A stretch of 64,000 bases of DNA from Sulfuriferula multivorans (GTDB lineage: Bacteria; Pseudomonadota; Gammaproteobacteria; Burkholderiales; Sulfuriferulaceae): the NCBI RefSeq assembly GCF_003851125.1, contig NZ_BGOW01000021.1, positions 33,323 to 97,322 on the forward strand, given 5' to 3'. A model generated the notes under the pieces. That model searched no databases, was not told the origin of the DNA, and saw only the letters and a list, made by a program, of their open reading frames with translations. A program made the position numbers and the translations under genes. Shown piece by piece: positions 1 through 9,542 of the stretch (position 1 is the first letter of the stretch; each line of letters starts with the position of its first letter).

Positions 1-581
1 ACACCCAGAGGACTATTGTTTGTATCCACCACGCCGATGACCGGGATCCCCAGCTTGTTGGCTTCGGTCACAGCACCTTTCTGGTAACCCACGTCGATCA
101 CCAGCAGCGCATCGGGCAGCGCGCTCATTTCCTTGATGCCGCCCAGGCTGCGATCCAGCTTGTCAAATTCGCGCTGCAGCACCAGGACTTCCTTTTTGGT
201 CAGCTTGGAATTGACATCGCCCAGCATGGCTTCCAGATCCTTCAGGCGCTTGACGGATTGCTTGACGGTTTTGAAATTGGTCAGCATGCCACCCAGCCAG
301 CGGTGATCCACATAGGGCATACCGGCGCGTTCAGCTTCTTCGCGCACAATTTCGCGCGCAGAACGCTTGGTACCAACAAACAGCACTGTGCCCTTGTTGG
401 TTGACAGCTTGCGCACGAATTTCAGTGCATCCTCGAACATCGGCAAGCTTTTTTCAAGGTTGACGATGTGGATTTTGTTGCGATGGCCGAAGATGTACGG
501 TGCCATCTTCGGGTTCCAGAAACGGGTTTGATGGCCGAAGTGAACACCGGCCTCCAGCATTTGACGCATGGTAATGGACAT
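1..581 (-). CDS. rpsB: 30S ribosomal protein S2 (5' part; gene runs off the window)
   Basis: This is the N-terminal part of ribosomal protein S2, a component of the small ribosomal subunit that helps recruit S1. Read on the minus strand it begins [20 protein letters not shown], the diagnostic S2 start, and continues with the conserved blocks for the KIHIVNLEK and ATVLFVGTK regions. The ATG at 579-581 is preceded by AAGGAAAACTT, a good ribosome binding site. The 3' end lies outside the window. In relatives rpsB is followed by tsf, which would lie to the left. The gene map, often a neighbour of rpsB, is about 52 kb away here. Confidence 0.95.
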   Translation of the reverse strand, partial: MSITMRQMLEAGVHFGHQTRFWNPKMAPYIFGHRNKIHIVNLEKSLPMFEDALKFVRKLSTNKGTVLFVGTKRSAREIVREEAERAGMPYVDHRWLGGMLTNFKTVKQSVKRLKDLEAMLGDVNSKLTKKEVLVLQREFDKLDRSLGGIKEMSALPDALLVIDVGYQKGAVTEANKLGIPVIGVVDTNNSPLG

Positions 582-736
582 AAGTTTTCCTTTAGGGTTA
601 AGCCTCCAGCCGTCGCCCAACACCCCGCATGGGGCACCCTAAGCTATTGACGACTGTGCGAATTTTGATGCGCACCATGCACACCAAGGGCGTAATTCTA
701 GCACGTCAGCAACATTCTCGGCAACGCGCATATGGC

Positions 737-2521
737 TTAACTGAAGGCATGGAATTGCAGTGCCGCAAGATTGGCATATACGCCACCCAGCGCAATCAGC
801 GACGCATGCGTACCAACCTCCACAATTTCGCCATTTTCCATCACGATAATCCGGTCGGCACGTTGCACTGTCGCCAGGCGGTGCGCAATGATGAGGGTGG
901 TACGGCCAATCAATGCCGCCTCCAGCGCGCTTTGCACCAGACGCTCGGATTCGGCATCCAGCGCACTGGTCGCCTCGTCCAGCAACAATAGCGGCGGATT
1001 TTTGAGCAACGCGCGGGCGATGGCGATACGCTGGCGCTGCCCGCCCGACAGGCGTACGCCACGCTCACCCAGGAAGGATTGATATCCTTGCGGAAGTTTC
1101 TCGATGAATTCATGCGCTGCAGCCATTTTGGCGGCAGCAATCACTTCGGCATCGCTGGCTTCGATGCGGCCATAACGAATATTCTCCAGCGCATTGGCAG
1201 AAAAAATTACCGTATCCTGCGGCACAATGCCGATGGCTGCGCGCAAGTCATGCAAATCGAGCTGCCTGATGTCCACGCCATCCAGAGTGATCAATCCTTG
1301 TTGTGGATCATAAAAACGCAGCAACAACTGAAACAGCGTGGTCTTGCCCGCGCCGGACGGGCCGACAACCGCCACGGTCTCGCCCGGCTGGATAACAAGC
1401 GACAAGTGACTCAAGGATGCAGTGAGTGGCCGCGAGGGGTAGTGGAAAGTGACCTCCTGCAGCACCAGTGCAGCGCCGTTGTGAGAGCGCGGCGGCAATT
1501 TCTGCGGCAGCGTAGGAGGCTGGATCGGCGAATGCACTGCCATTAATTCCAGCAATCGTTCGGTCGCACCTGCCGCTCGCTGCGCTTCGCCCAGCACCTC
1601 CGAGAGAGCCCCAATGGCACCCGCCACGATCGCAGCATAGAGGATAAACTGCCCCAGTTCTCCGCCGCTCATCTGGCCGTCGATCACCGCGTGCGCACCC
1701 AGCCACAGCACGAACACGATTGCACCAAACACCAGCAAGATCGCCAGCAAAGTCAGCATGGCGCGCGCACGAATGCGCCGCATCGCAGTGTTGAAAGCAT
1801 TTTCAACCAAGCTGCTGAAGCGACTGGATTCCATTGCCTCATGAGTGAATGCCTGTACCGTTGGCATCGCGTTGAGAATTTCGCCTGCCATCGCTGACGC
1901 ATCGGCAATGCGGTCTTGCGAGTCGCGCGACAGCTTGCGCACACGCCGGCCAAAAATAACGATCGGCAGCACCACAACAGCCAGCAGCACAATAATGATG
2001 GACGACAGCTTGACGCTGGTAACGAACAGCATCGACAGACCACCGACGAAAAGCAAGGCGTTGCGCAGGGCCATGGAAATGCTGGTGCCGACCACTGCCT
2101 GAATCAGCGTGGTATCAGTGGTCAGACGTGACAATACCTCGCCACTCTGCGTCGTTTCAAAAAACTGCGGGCTTTGACTTACGACGTGCCTGTATACCGC
2201 ACTGCGGATATCGGCAGTCACGCGTTCACCCAACCACGACACCATGTAAAAACGCGCTGCCGTGGCCACGGCGAGAATGCAGGCCACACCGAACAGTGCG
2301 AGGAAATAGGTATTCACATGCTGGATGCTTTTTGCGCCGGCTGCTCCAAAGCCGAGATCTATCATCTGCTTGAACGCATACGGAATGGCAAGTGTGGCAC
2401 CGGCTGCAACCACCAGTGCAATACCGGCCACGAGAAATTCCCGTTTATAGGGGGCCAAAAATGGCAACAGGCCCTTGAGGGTAGCCAGACTGCTTTTTGG
2501 AGTTGATCGGGTAAGGGGCAT
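737..2521 (-). CDS. MsbA-type ABC exporter, fused membrane and ATPase domains
   Basis: A 594-aa half-transporter expected to work as a homodimer in the inner membrane, exporting lipid or hydrophobic compounds with ATP. The first ~310 residues hold about six membrane segments of the ABC exporter type. The ATPase domain follows, with Walker A GPSGAGKT near residue 387, the signature LSGGQRQRIAIARALL near 493, Walker B LLLLDEATSALD near 512 and the switch histidine in IIAHRLATV. Length fits the MsbA/LmrA family. It stands alone between rpsB and a divergent bactofilin gene, so the substrate cannot be inferred. True MsbA (lipid A flippase) is possible, but a general exporter is equally likely. Confidence 0.85.
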   Translation of the reverse strand: MPLTRSTPKSSLATLKGLLPFLAPYKREFLVAGIALVVAAGATLAIPYAFKQMIDLGFGAAGAKSIQHVNTYFLALFGVACILAVATAARFYMVSWLGERVTADIRSAVYRHVVSQSPQFFETTQSGEVLSRLTTDTTLIQAVVGTSISMALRNALLFVGGLSMLFVTSVKLSSIIIVLLAVVVLPIVIFGRRVRKLSRDSQDRIADASAMAGEILNAMPTVQAFTHEAMESSRFSSLVENAFNTAMRRIRARAMLTLLAILLVFGAIVFVLWLGAHAVIDGQMSGGELGQFILYAAIVAGAIGALSEVLGEAQRAAGATERLLELMAVHSPIQPPTLPQKLPPRSHNGAALVLQEVTFHYPSRPLTASLSHLSLVIQPGETVAVVGPSGAGKTTLFQLLLRFYDPQQGLITLDGVDIRQLDLHDLRAAIGIVPQDTVIFSANALENIRYGRIEASDAEVIAAAKMAAAHEFIEKLPQGYQSFLGERGVRLSGGQRQRIAIARALLKNPPLLLLDEATSALDAESERLVQSALEAALIGRTTLIIAHRLATVQRADRIIVMENGEIVEVGTHASLIALGGVYANLAALQFHAFS

Positions 2522-2819
2522 AGGGATTATTCAAGACTCAATCGAAAACATCACACTTCGTCGCCGGTTAGCGACACGCAAAAAACAGGCATCGCCTTGA
2601 TTTATTTAATACTAATAAAAACATCAGAATTTACCGTCGCTCTGCAGCGACAAAATTCATCATTCTGACAATGTTCAATCTCTTTATTTTAAGCTATCTG
2701 ACTGTTTATTATAAATATTTCATAAATGGCGCATATTTTGCTAACGGACTCAAATCTACGGCGGCATTTTTACCGTGGTCACTTTCCGCGACTCAATTCC
2801 TTCGAGAGGACGATCCATT
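2522..2819. promoter_or_regulatory. AT-rich divergent intergenic region
   Basis: About 300 bases separate the divergent ABC exporter and bactofilin genes. The stretch 2600-2740 is much richer in A and T than its surroundings and contains a short palindrome, GTCGCTCTGCAGCGAC near 2637-2652. It must carry the promoters for at least one of the two genes, but no clear -35/-10 pair was singled out and no small gene is visible. Confidence 0.35.
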
Positions 2820-3422
2820 ATGCTAAAGAATTTCATGCAGCCAACCCATGCCAAGCCCACTCACCACAGCATGAATAATTCCTTATTGGATACGCCAAAA
2901 TCATTGGATAATACGCCCAAACCACTCGAAACTTCTGCGAGCGCAAAACCTGCATCGCATGAAGAAGGTAACAAGCTCATCGTAGGGCCCAACATCAAGC
3001 TGAAAGGTTCAGAAATCACCGATTGTGAAATTCTGGTTGTGGAAGGCCGCGTGGAAGCCTCCATGAATAGCCGCGATATCCGCATCGCCGAAGGCGGCGT
3101 TTTTTCCGGCACTGCAGAGATCGACGTCGCCGAAGTACGTGGTCATTTTGAAGGTGAACTCACCGCCCGCAAACGGCTGGTAATTTATGCTACCGGGAAA
3201 GTTACCGGTCACATTCGCTATGGTGCGCTGAAGATTGAGGAAGGTGGTGTTCTCTCGGGAGATGTGGCAACACTCTCAACGCCACAGGCCAGCCTGGTTA
3301 AAGTACCGGAAATTACTATCGAGGAAAAACCGGAAGCGCATCAGGAAAACGTTTCCAGCCCAACTCAAACATACCCGGCTTCGGTGCTCGCCAAAAACTC
3401 GGCGGGCCGCCGCCAGGGTTAA
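2820..3422 (+). CDS. Bactofilin family polymer-forming protein
   Basis: A 200-aa bactofilin, a cytoskeletal protein that self-assembles into filaments without nucleotide and usually helps place cell-envelope enzymes. The centre, about residues 55-160, shows the repetitive short beta-strand pattern of the DUF583 beta-helix (GSEITDCEILVVEGRVEA, then FSGTAEIDVAEVRGHFEGEL and VTGHIRYGALKIEEGG). The flanks are low-complexity, Pro/Lys/Ser-rich tails, as is usual. The ATG at 2820 was chosen over an upstream GTG at 2775 because GAGAGG lies about 10 bases before it. It is monocistronic; no peptidase or transglycosylase partner lies next to it. Confidence 0.9.
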   Translation: MLKNFMQPTHAKPTHHSMNNSLLDTPKSLDNTPKPLETSASAKPASHEEGNKLIVGPNIKLKGSEITDCEILVVEGRVEASMNSRDIRIAEGGVFSGTAEIDVAEVRGHFEGELTARKRLVIYATGKVTGHIRYGALKIEEGGVLSGDVATLSTPQASLVKVPEITIEEKPEAHQENVSSPTQTYPASVLAKNSAGRRQG

Positions 3423-3500
3423 CCCGTTACACTGCTGTACCTGCACTCTCTCCAGTAGAACTGCAGGTACGGCGCACCACCTGATACTAACGCCAAGTCA

Positions 3501-3947
3501 CTAAATACGAGGACCGCCCCGGCGGTTCTTGAGACGCGTAAGCAGTGTTTTGCAGTTGACCTTCACGACGTGTTTGCGGGAAAAAAGATTACGGTGTGCG
3601 AAGTCTTCAAGGGCTTTGCTGTCCTCTGTCAAGGTATGGATATGCAGGCTCGCCATATCGCTCATGATGTATAGACTGCGTACTTCCGGCTGGCGGGCGA
3701 GGTCTTCCGCAACCGCTTCAATCCCTTGCGGATCAACTTCCACATCAAAAAACGCCGAAACGCTGCTGCCGATTTTTTCCGGATTAACGATCAGGGTAAA
3801 TTTCTCGATCACACCATCCGTGATCATCTTTTGTACGCGGTCGCGTACATGCACTCTGGAAATTCCCAACTCACGGGCAATATCAGCGAAGCTTCTGCGC
3901 CCGTCGTCGATTAATATCCGCAATATTGTCTGGTCCAGATCGGTCAC
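3501..3947 (-). CDS. Lrp/AsnC family transcriptional regulator
   Basis: A 148-aa DNA-binding regulator that normally responds to an amino acid. Residues 1-60 form the helix-turn-helix (DQTILRILIDDGRRSFADIA, then ELGISRVHVRDRVQKM). Residues 65-140 form the RAM/AsnC ligand-binding ferredoxin-like domain. It is the last gene of a minus-strand set: the TauE/SafE permease ends only 16 bases upstream, and a gamma-glutamyltransferase-like gene and an MFS carrier precede that. It may regulate this set in response to a substrate, which is an inference from position. Confidence 0.88.
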   Translation of the reverse strand: MTDLDQTILRILIDDGRRSFADIARELGISRVHVRDRVQKMITDGVIEKFTLIVNPEKIGSSVSAFFDVEVDPQGIEAVAEDLARQPEVRSLYIMSDMASLHIHTLTEDSKALEDFAHRNLFSRKHVVKVNCKTLLTRLKNRRGGPRI

Positions 3948-3963
3948 GGCTTTCCTTTAAAAC

Positions 3964-4755
3964 TTATCCACCAAACAGCATTTGCAGTGCAACCACGAGT
4001 AATAGTATACCGAAAGCCCGTTTCAGCCTTGCCACCGGCAGATGGTGTGCCAGTCTTACGCCCAGGGGCGCCACAATGATTGAAGTAACACCTACCGCAA
4101 GCAGTGCCGGCAAATCAATATAGCCGAGACTCCAGGCAGGCAGGCCCGGGTGATGCCACCCTGACAGAACGAAACCCGCCGCCCCGAACAACGCGATGGG
4201 AAAACCCAGCGTGGTGGAAATTGCGATGGCGCGTTTCATCTCGACATTGCAGGCATGCAAAAACGGCACGGAAATCGTGCCGCCGCCAATTCCCATCATG
4301 GCGGACAACGAACCTATTCCCAGGCCAACGCCCCAAAGTCCTTTGGGGCCGGGTAGCGTCCAGTGCGCAGCGGGTTGCCATTTGGCCAATAATTGCAGCG
4401 ACACGACTATCAGGAATACTGAAAATATCATTTTGAGTGTTCCCGCTGGAATGAACCCGGCCAGATAACCACTCACCAAACCGCCGATCAGCGTGGCAGG
4501 GACCAGCATGCGTACTACCGTCCAGTCTATCGCACCGCGTTTTTGCTGCGCCTGGATTGCTGACAAAGACGTAAAAATAATACCCGCCAGGGAGGTGCCG
4601 ATCGCCAGGTGCGTCAGCACATCAGGCTGCACCCCCTCACGCTTGAAGATCCAGATCAGCGCGGGCACCACCACGATGCCACCACCCACTCCGAGCATCC
4701 CGCCTAACAGGCCGGCGACCACCCCGAGACCAAGGTAAAAAACGATAAACGTCAT
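3964..4755 (-). CDS. Sulfite exporter TauE/SafE family membrane protein
   Basis: A 263-aa inner-membrane protein of the TauE/SafE (DUF81) family, whose members export sulfite, sulfoacetate or related organic anions. Two homologous halves are visible, each with the Gly-rich motif of the family: GLLGGMLGVGGGIVVVPAL near residues 15-33 and SAMMGIGGGTISVPFL near 153-168. About eight hydrophobic segments are present. It sits between a gamma-glutamyltransferase-like gene (62-base gap) and an Lrp regulator (16-base gap). That suggests export of a product such as sulfite or an organic acid from breakdown of an amino-acid-like compound, but the substrate is not shown by the sequence. Confidence 0.88.
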   Translation of the reverse strand: MTFIVFYLGLGVVAGLLGGMLGVGGGIVVVPALIWIFKREGVQPDVLTHLAIGTSLAGIIFTSLSAIQAQQKRGAIDWTVVRMLVPATLIGGLVSGYLAGFIPAGTLKMIFSVFLIVVSLQLLAKWQPAAHWTLPGPKGLWGVGLGIGSLSAMMGIGGGTISVPFLHACNVEMKRAIAISTTLGFPIALFGAAGFVLSGWHHPGLPAWSLGYIDLPALLAVGVTSIIVAPLGVRLAHHLPVARLKRAFGILLLVVALQMLFGG

Positions 4756-4817
4756 ACAGCTTCTCCACTTTCATCAACACACACAAAACGCTCCTCGAAT
4801 TCCACGGCGCCTGACAT

Positions 4818-6416
4818 CTAGAAGCTGGCTACTCCACCGTCGCTGCGCGGGTCTGACGCGCCTTCCAGCGCGCCGTCCGGATGCCAAACAATCGCGCCAG
4901 CATGCCCCATGGCTTCGTCGAAATCCTGCAATATCTCGATCTGGTGACCGCGCCGACGCAAGGATTCGACCACCTCTCCAGTAAAGCGTGCCTCGAGTTT
5001 CAAGCTGTCCGAGGCTCGTCCCCAGGTACGGCCAAGTAACCAGCGCGGTGCATTCACCGCCTGCTGCAATCCCTGCCCATAGACCATTGCACGGGTGAAT
5101 ACGGCTGCCTGGGTTTGCGGTTGACCGTCTCCGCCCATGGTGCCGTAAACCATCACACGCCCGTCATGCAACCGCGCCAAAGCCGGATTCAGGGTGTGAA
5201 AAGGTTTGCGCCCAGGCTTCAGTTCATTCAGGGCGCCTTCTTGCAAGGAAAAGCTGCATCCCCGGTTTTGCCAATTAAGTCCACTCTGTTCAAGCACTAC
5301 ACCGCTTCCGAACTCATGATAGATACTCTGGATAAAACTCACTGCCCGCCCCTGACCATCCACCACACCCATCCATACCGTATCGCCAGGACCGCGACCA
5401 TTTCCCCACGGCAGCGCCTGGTCCAGATTGATGGCTTTCGCCAAAGGGTTTAAAAATTCAGGCTTCAAACAATCCTGCGCGTCGATGCGCATATCCCGGG
5501 GGTCAGTAATATAAGCATCGCGAACCATAAACGCCTGCTTGGTGGCCTCCACAACGCAATGCACATAGTCGGCACTGTCCGCTTCCATTTGGTTCAATCC
5601 CATCCGGTCCAGAATCCCGAGGATCATCAGCGATACCACACCCTGGGTGGGCGGAGGCAGATTGTAGAGCTTGCCCAGGCTGTGCTCCAACGCCAAAGGC
5701 TTGGTCAGCTCAGCTCGATAGCCATTCAGATCGGCCAGGGCGAGAGGGCTGCCGCATGCCGCCAGATCTGCCGCAATGGTCTGCGCCAGTTCACCGCGAT
5801 AGAAATCATCCAGACCGGCGCGAGCCAGATGGCGCAGAGTCGCTGCCATTTTGGTCTGGAAAAACAGACTGCCTTCCTGAGGCGTTTCCCCATCCACCAG
5901 AAAATGTTCGCGGAAACCAGGCTGGCTTTCCAGCTCCGCCTGCTTGGTCCGGGTACTGCGCATTTGACTACCGGTGACAGGCACACCCTGCTCCGCGTAG
6001 CGGATAGCTTCTGCAAACAACCGGGATAAGGGCATGCGCCCGTTCCAGCGCCGTTTGCTCAACGCCAGCGCGCATTCCCAGCCTGACACGGTGCCTGCGA
6101 CAGTATTGGCCGCCAACGGCCCGCGCACCGGGATGGTATCCAGACCCCGCCCGGCATAAAACCATGGGTTCGCTCGCGCAGCCGCACCACCGCATGCATC
6201 GATGGCGACCGGCTCCTGCCCCGGCTCATGAATCAGCCAAAATGCATCTCCCCCGAGTCCCGTCATGTGGGGGTAGACCATCGCAATGGTGGCAGCCGCA
6301 GCCACCATGGCCTCTATGGCGTCACCGCCCTCCTTGAGTACGTCGATGGCCGCCCTGGATGCCAGAAAATGTGGGGCGACAGCCATTGCCGTACCGGCTC
6401 TCGATATGCTTCTCAT
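4818..6416 (-). CDS. Gamma-glutamyltransferase (Ntn-hydrolase) family protein
   Basis: A 532-aa member of the gamma-glutamyltransferase/acylase family, made as a proenzyme that cleaves itself at a Thr. The family pattern is clear: GGDAIEAMVAAAATIAMVYP near residue 30, GLGGDAF near 53, and GDTVWMGVVD near 342-351, where the Thr (about residue 344) is the expected nucleophile. GTMGGDGQPQ follows near 430. No signal peptide precedes the catalytic domain, unlike classical periplasmic Ggt, so it is probably cytoplasmic. It lies with an OxlT-like carrier and a TauE permease, which points to breakdown of an imported gamma-glutamyl or acylamide compound rather than glutathione turnover (inference). 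Confidence 0.85.
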   Translation of the reverse strand: MRSISRAGTAMAVAPHFLASRAAIDVLKEGGDAIEAMVAAAATIAMVYPHMTGLGGDAFWLIHEPGQEPVAIDACGGAAARANPWFYAGRGLDTIPVRGPLAANTVAGTVSGWECALALSKRRWNGRMPLSRLFAEAIRYAEQGVPVTGSQMRSTRTKQAELESQPGFREHFLVDGETPQEGSLFFQTKMAATLRHLARAGLDDFYRGELAQTIAADLAACGSPLALADLNGYRAELTKPLALEHSLGKLYNLPPPTQGVVSLMILGILDRMGLNQMEADSADYVHCVVEATKQAFMVRDAYITDPRDMRIDAQDCLKPEFLNPLAKAINLDQALPWGNGRGPGDTVWMGVVDGQGRAVSFIQSIYHEFGSGVVLEQSGLNWQNRGCSFSLQEGALNELKPGRKPFHTLNPALARLHDGRVMVYGTMGGDGQPQTQAAVFTRAMVYGQGLQQAVNAPRWLLGRTWGRASDSLKLEARFTGEVVESLRRRGHQIEILQDFDEAMGHAGAIVWHPDGALEGASDPRSDGGVASF

Positions 6417-6478
6417 GGAATGCAGTGACTCAATGTATCTCCGATATTCAAGATTCTTCCATCAAGGAAGAAAGGTGT

Positions 6479-7783
6479 TCAGGCTAACGCTGGAGCCATT
6501 TCAGCGTGCTCGGCAGTAACCATACGTTTGCGCCACGACTTGAGCACGAAAAATGCCAGCAACGCTGTCGCCACATCCATTACCGTAACAATGCCAAAGA
6601 TGGGCACCCAACTGTGGGCGGCTTCATGAAGCAAGGCAGCGACAGGAGCCCCGAGAATAGCGCCCACGCCTTGAGCCATGTACAAAAATCCGTAGTTGGT
6701 GGTCGCATTGCCGGTACCGAAAATGTCCGTCAAGGTGGAGGGGAACAACGAGAATATTTCACCCCAGCCGAAGAACACGACGCCGGACAGCAGTACAAAC
6801 GCCAACGCATTCTCTCTAAAGGCAAGCATCATCACGATCGCAATGGCTTCCAGCATAAACGCAACCGCCATGGTGTTTTCCCTGCCGATATGATCGGAAA
6901 CCCAACCGAAAAACGGGCGCGTCAACCCATTGGTAAATCGATCAATCGACAACGCCAAAGGCAGCGCCGCCAAACCGAACACCAGCACGTCGCTGACCCC
7001 GAAATCCTTGGCAAACGCCCCCATCTGGGAGATGACCATCAGGCCGCCGGTAGACATCATGGCCATCATTACGAACAACAGCCAGAAGACGGGAGTTTTC
7101 AGCATCTCTTTCGAAGTGTAATGACGCGTACTCTGGGAAATGGCCGGGCTGGAAGCGTTGATAACCGATGCCGGCAACTCCGAAGATTTCGGCGCACGAC
7201 GCAAGCCTTGCGCAACCACCAACCCTACCAGGCCGAGAATAATGCCAAATACCGTCAGGGCGTGTGCATAGCCCGCACTTTTGATCATCGAGGCGATGGG
7301 GAAAGTCGTCAATATCGCTCCGAAGCCATAGCCCGCCGCCACCAGCCCTGTTGCAAGACCTCGCTTGTCCGGAAACCATTGCACCATCAAACCGACAATG
7401 CCCACATAGATAATCCCCGTTCCCAACCCACCCATCACACCGTAGGAAAGATATAACCCGGCCAGGTCATGGGCCGCTGCGGCCAGCACCCAACTCCCGC
7501 CCGTCAATATCGCACCGGCCGAAATCAACAATCTGGGCCCAAACTTTTGTATCAGCACCCCTTGCAGGGGCGAAAGCCAGGTCTGTAAAACAACAAAAAT
7601 CGAGAAGGTGACCTGCACGGCAGCAAGATTAGTATCGAGCGAAGATTGCAAGGGTTTCACAAACAGGGTCCAGACATACTGTGAACTCGAAATGGACATC
7701 ATCGCAACCAGCCCGAAAACCAGCTGCCACCACCGGTTATGCGACCACTTCGACGAACTCTCTAAATTAGCAACATTATTCAT
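6479..7783 (-). CDS. MFS transporter, oxalate/formate antiporter-like
   Basis: A 434-aa major facilitator carrier with about 12 membrane segments. The N-terminal half (WWQLVFGLVAMMSISSSQYV, then WTLFVKPLQ) and the GLGTGIIYVG and FPDKRGLATGLVAAGYGFG blocks are those of the oxalate/formate antiporter (OxlT) group, which exchange small carboxylates. It is the first gene of the minus-strand set MFS-GGT-TauE-Lrp, with 62 bases to the next start. The transported carboxylate cannot be named from sequence. The 5' side is a long AT-rich region suited to regulation. Confidence 0.87.
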   Translation of the reverse strand: MNNVANLESSSKWSHNRWWQLVFGLVAMMSISSSQYVWTLFVKPLQSSLDTNLAAVQVTFSIFVVLQTWLSPLQGVLIQKFGPRLLISAGAILTGGSWVLAAAAHDLAGLYLSYGVMGGLGTGIIYVGIVGLMVQWFPDKRGLATGLVAAGYGFGAILTTFPIASMIKSAGYAHALTVFGIILGLVGLVVAQGLRRAPKSSELPASVINASSPAISQSTRHYTSKEMLKTPVFWLLFVMMAMMSTGGLMVISQMGAFAKDFGVSDVLVFGLAALPLALSIDRFTNGLTRPFFGWVSDHIGRENTMAVAFMLEAIAIVMMLAFRENALAFVLLSGVVFFGWGEIFSLFPSTLTDIFGTGNATTNYGFLYMAQGVGAILGAPVAALLHEAAHSWVPIFGIVTVMDVATALLAFFVLKSWRKRMVTAEHAEMAPALA

Positions 7784-8192
7784 GTTTTCACCTCACTGAA
7801 ATGTCAGCCCTAACAAAAGATCAAGGCTTCCAGGAGGCATCTAGCAACATGCATGCTAGATACAAATAATATTGTATTTCAATGTATTAGACAACCAAAT
7901 AATATCAATTCAGTCTTTTCCAAACCAATTCATACCCGCATTGGTGCGAGGCAATCCAGAGTAGTGCACTTATCATTTGTTGTTATTTTTCTTTAAAGCA
8001 CTAACATTTGATTATTTTTTTGCGTTAGCTACTCATAATCAGGAAAAAATTCCCGCATAACGGAAACAACTGTTTATAAGATTTTTTTTACGGGGTATGG
8101 AGCGCACAGGAGAAGTGCGGTGAAAAAATGCGAAATCGCTCTGACGGCATCGCTTTTTTCCCCGAAGGAGGAAGGACCAATTGGGCGTTAAT
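7784..8192. other. AT-rich intergenic region
   Basis: About 400 bases with no convincing gene. It lies upstream of the MFS carrier (minus strand) and downstream of the small membrane protein gene. The centre (7850-8100) is AT-rich with several T runs and probably holds the promoter of the MFS-GGT-TauE-Lrp set. A very short plus-strand frame from the GTG at 8120 encodes only about 23 residues and was not called. Confidence 0.4.
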
Positions 8193-8387
8193 CTACTTGG
8201 TAGCGATATCTTTTAATATTGGACGCGGCACTACAGCATGCGTCTCGATAGATATAGAGGGTTTTTCGTGGAGTGCTATAAAAGGAATCCAGCCACATAT
8301 TGCCGCGAACCCGAGGAGACTGAAAATCGTAAGTGCGATCCCGGATATCAGCAATATGGGATATAAATTTCTTTTTGATAAGTTCAT
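8193..8387 (-). CDS. Small single-span membrane protein, hypothetical
   Basis: A 64-aa protein with one strong hydrophobic segment at about residues 8-35 (LYPILLISGIALTIFSLLGF) preceded by Lys/Arg, so it is predicted to be anchored in the inner membrane. The N-terminus resembles the anchor of glycine-zipper 2TM proteins common in betaproteobacteria, but the glycine zipper itself is missing. It may therefore be a shortened relative. GAAGG stands about 8 bases before the ATG. It lies upstream of no transporter and next to BON-domain genes on the same strand, suggesting an envelope-stress role (weak inference). Confidence 0.5.
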   Translation of the reverse strand: MNLSKRNLYPILLISGIALTIFSLLGFAAICGWIPFIALHEKPSISIETHAVVPRPILKDIATK

Positions 8388-8462
8388 TCTGAACGCCTTC
8401 CATCAAGGCGGCGGCACAGAAACCTCGCACTTTCAACCATTACACGAAATACCCCGCTTAAT

Positions 8463-8732
8463 CTAACCGCGCACACTGAGATTATTTACAACGTAGGAAA
8501 CACCCTGTACCTCTGTTGCCAGAACCACAGCCAGCTGTTCCTGTACGGCTTTGCGGACCCATCCGGTCAATTCCACGCCCCCCGCAAAAGTTTCTACATG
8601 GATAAATGCTTGACCCATTGACGGGTGCTGCTTCAACGCAATTTGTATATTGGCTGTGATAATTTCGTCATCAACGGCCTTCAATACCTGAATTTGCGAA
8701 TGAAATGACTGTGTGCGGAGCTGCATCTTCAT
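8463..8732 (-). CDS. Small BON domain protein
   Basis: An 89-aa protein made almost entirely of one BON domain (bacterial OsmY and nodulation), a fold thought to bind phospholipid or envelope surfaces. The pattern runs DDEIITANIQIALKQHP, then IHVETFAGGVELTGWV, then VQGVSYVVNNLSV, which are the alpha-beta-beta-alpha-beta elements of the family. No signal peptide is visible. If the start is right it would act in the cytoplasm or leave by another route. The next gene on the same strand (8836-9354) carries a second BON domain with near-identical signatures, so the two probably arose by duplication. Confidence 0.8.
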   Translation of the reverse strand: MKMQLRTQSFHSQIQVLKAVDDEIITANIQIALKQHPSMGQAFIHVETFAGGVELTGWVRKAVQEQLAVVLATEVQGVSYVVNNLSVRG

Positions 8733-8835
8733 GAATTGATATCCTCAAGCTATTAAACAAAATCCGGTCCAAGCCGCATAACATCGCAGACATTTGTGCG
8801 CAACTTTGAACACGGTTGACCTAAACAGGCGCTGC

Positions 8836-9354
8836 CTAATCATTATTTTTTGGAATCAAATTGTTGATGACTTTCGTAACTCCCTCTACGCCGGCAGTGA
8901 TTTTTCCAGCCGCTGCAACTTGCTTGTCACTGTCAATAAACCCGCTCAGCTGTACCGCCCCTTTGTAGGTCTCGACATGTATCTGCGAGCCTTTCAAGAG
9001 TGAATGTTTGAAGAGACCAGCTTTCACTTTCGCAGTGATCACGCTGTCATCCACATATTTCGCTACCTGGACGCGCTCATTTATTGACTCTGCTTTGACA
9101 AACTCGCTTTTGTTCAATTTTCCGTCGCCATTGGTATCCGCCTCTTCAAATGCCTTGCTGGACATTTTGTGTTCAGCAGCTTCCTCCTTGCTGATCAAAC
9201 CATCCCGATTGGTATCATATTTTTTGAATGTGGAATCTCCGGGCCGGGACAGTGGTGTCCCGTGGGATGCGGTGGCAACCCCAAAGGTAAGAGCCATTCC
9301 AACCAGGAAGCTTAAGCAGGGTCTCTTTTTAAAAGTGAATGTGGGGTATTCCAT
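8836..9354 (-). CDS. Secreted EF-hand plus BON domain protein
   Basis: A 172-aa protein with a signal peptide (hydrophobic run ending near ATASHG at residue 32) and two domains. Residues 47-83 hold an EF-hand pair with canonical calcium loops, DTNRDGLISKEE and DTNGDGKLNKSE. Residues 100-170 hold a BON domain (DDSVITAKVKAGLFKH, HVETYKGAVQLSGF, VEGVTKVINNL). The combination suggests a periplasmic calcium-responsive, envelope-associated protein. It belongs to a three-gene cluster of EF-hand or BON proteins. The joining of the two domains is less common than either alone. Function is not established. Confidence 0.82.
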   Translation of the reverse strand: MEYPTFTFKKRPCLSFLVGMALTFGVATASHGTPLSRPGDSTFKKYDTNRDGLISKEEAAEHKMSSKAFEEADTNGDGKLNKSEFVKAESINERVQVAKYVDDSVITAKVKAGLFKHSLLKGSQIHVETYKGAVQLSGFIDSDKQVAAAGKITAGVEGVTKVINNLIPKNND

Positions 9355-9542
9355 GAATTGCCTCCTGATTTGTTCCTCACCACGGGTTTAGCTGATCGAC
9401 CATTCCGGATAAGCAACAATCCAAACTTTCTGCCGCCCTAAAGAAAAACGAAGCAAAACCCAAGCAACTCAATCGCTCCCAACCAGAGCTAATCATTCAA
9501 GTCGACTTCGGGTGTACCTCGCAGTAACGCTATTTATTTTAT

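Noticed and set aside
8128..8466. 112-codon plus-strand frame over the small membrane protein
   Set aside because: Antisense to a gene with a clear hydrophobic anchor; no similarity or ribosome binding site.
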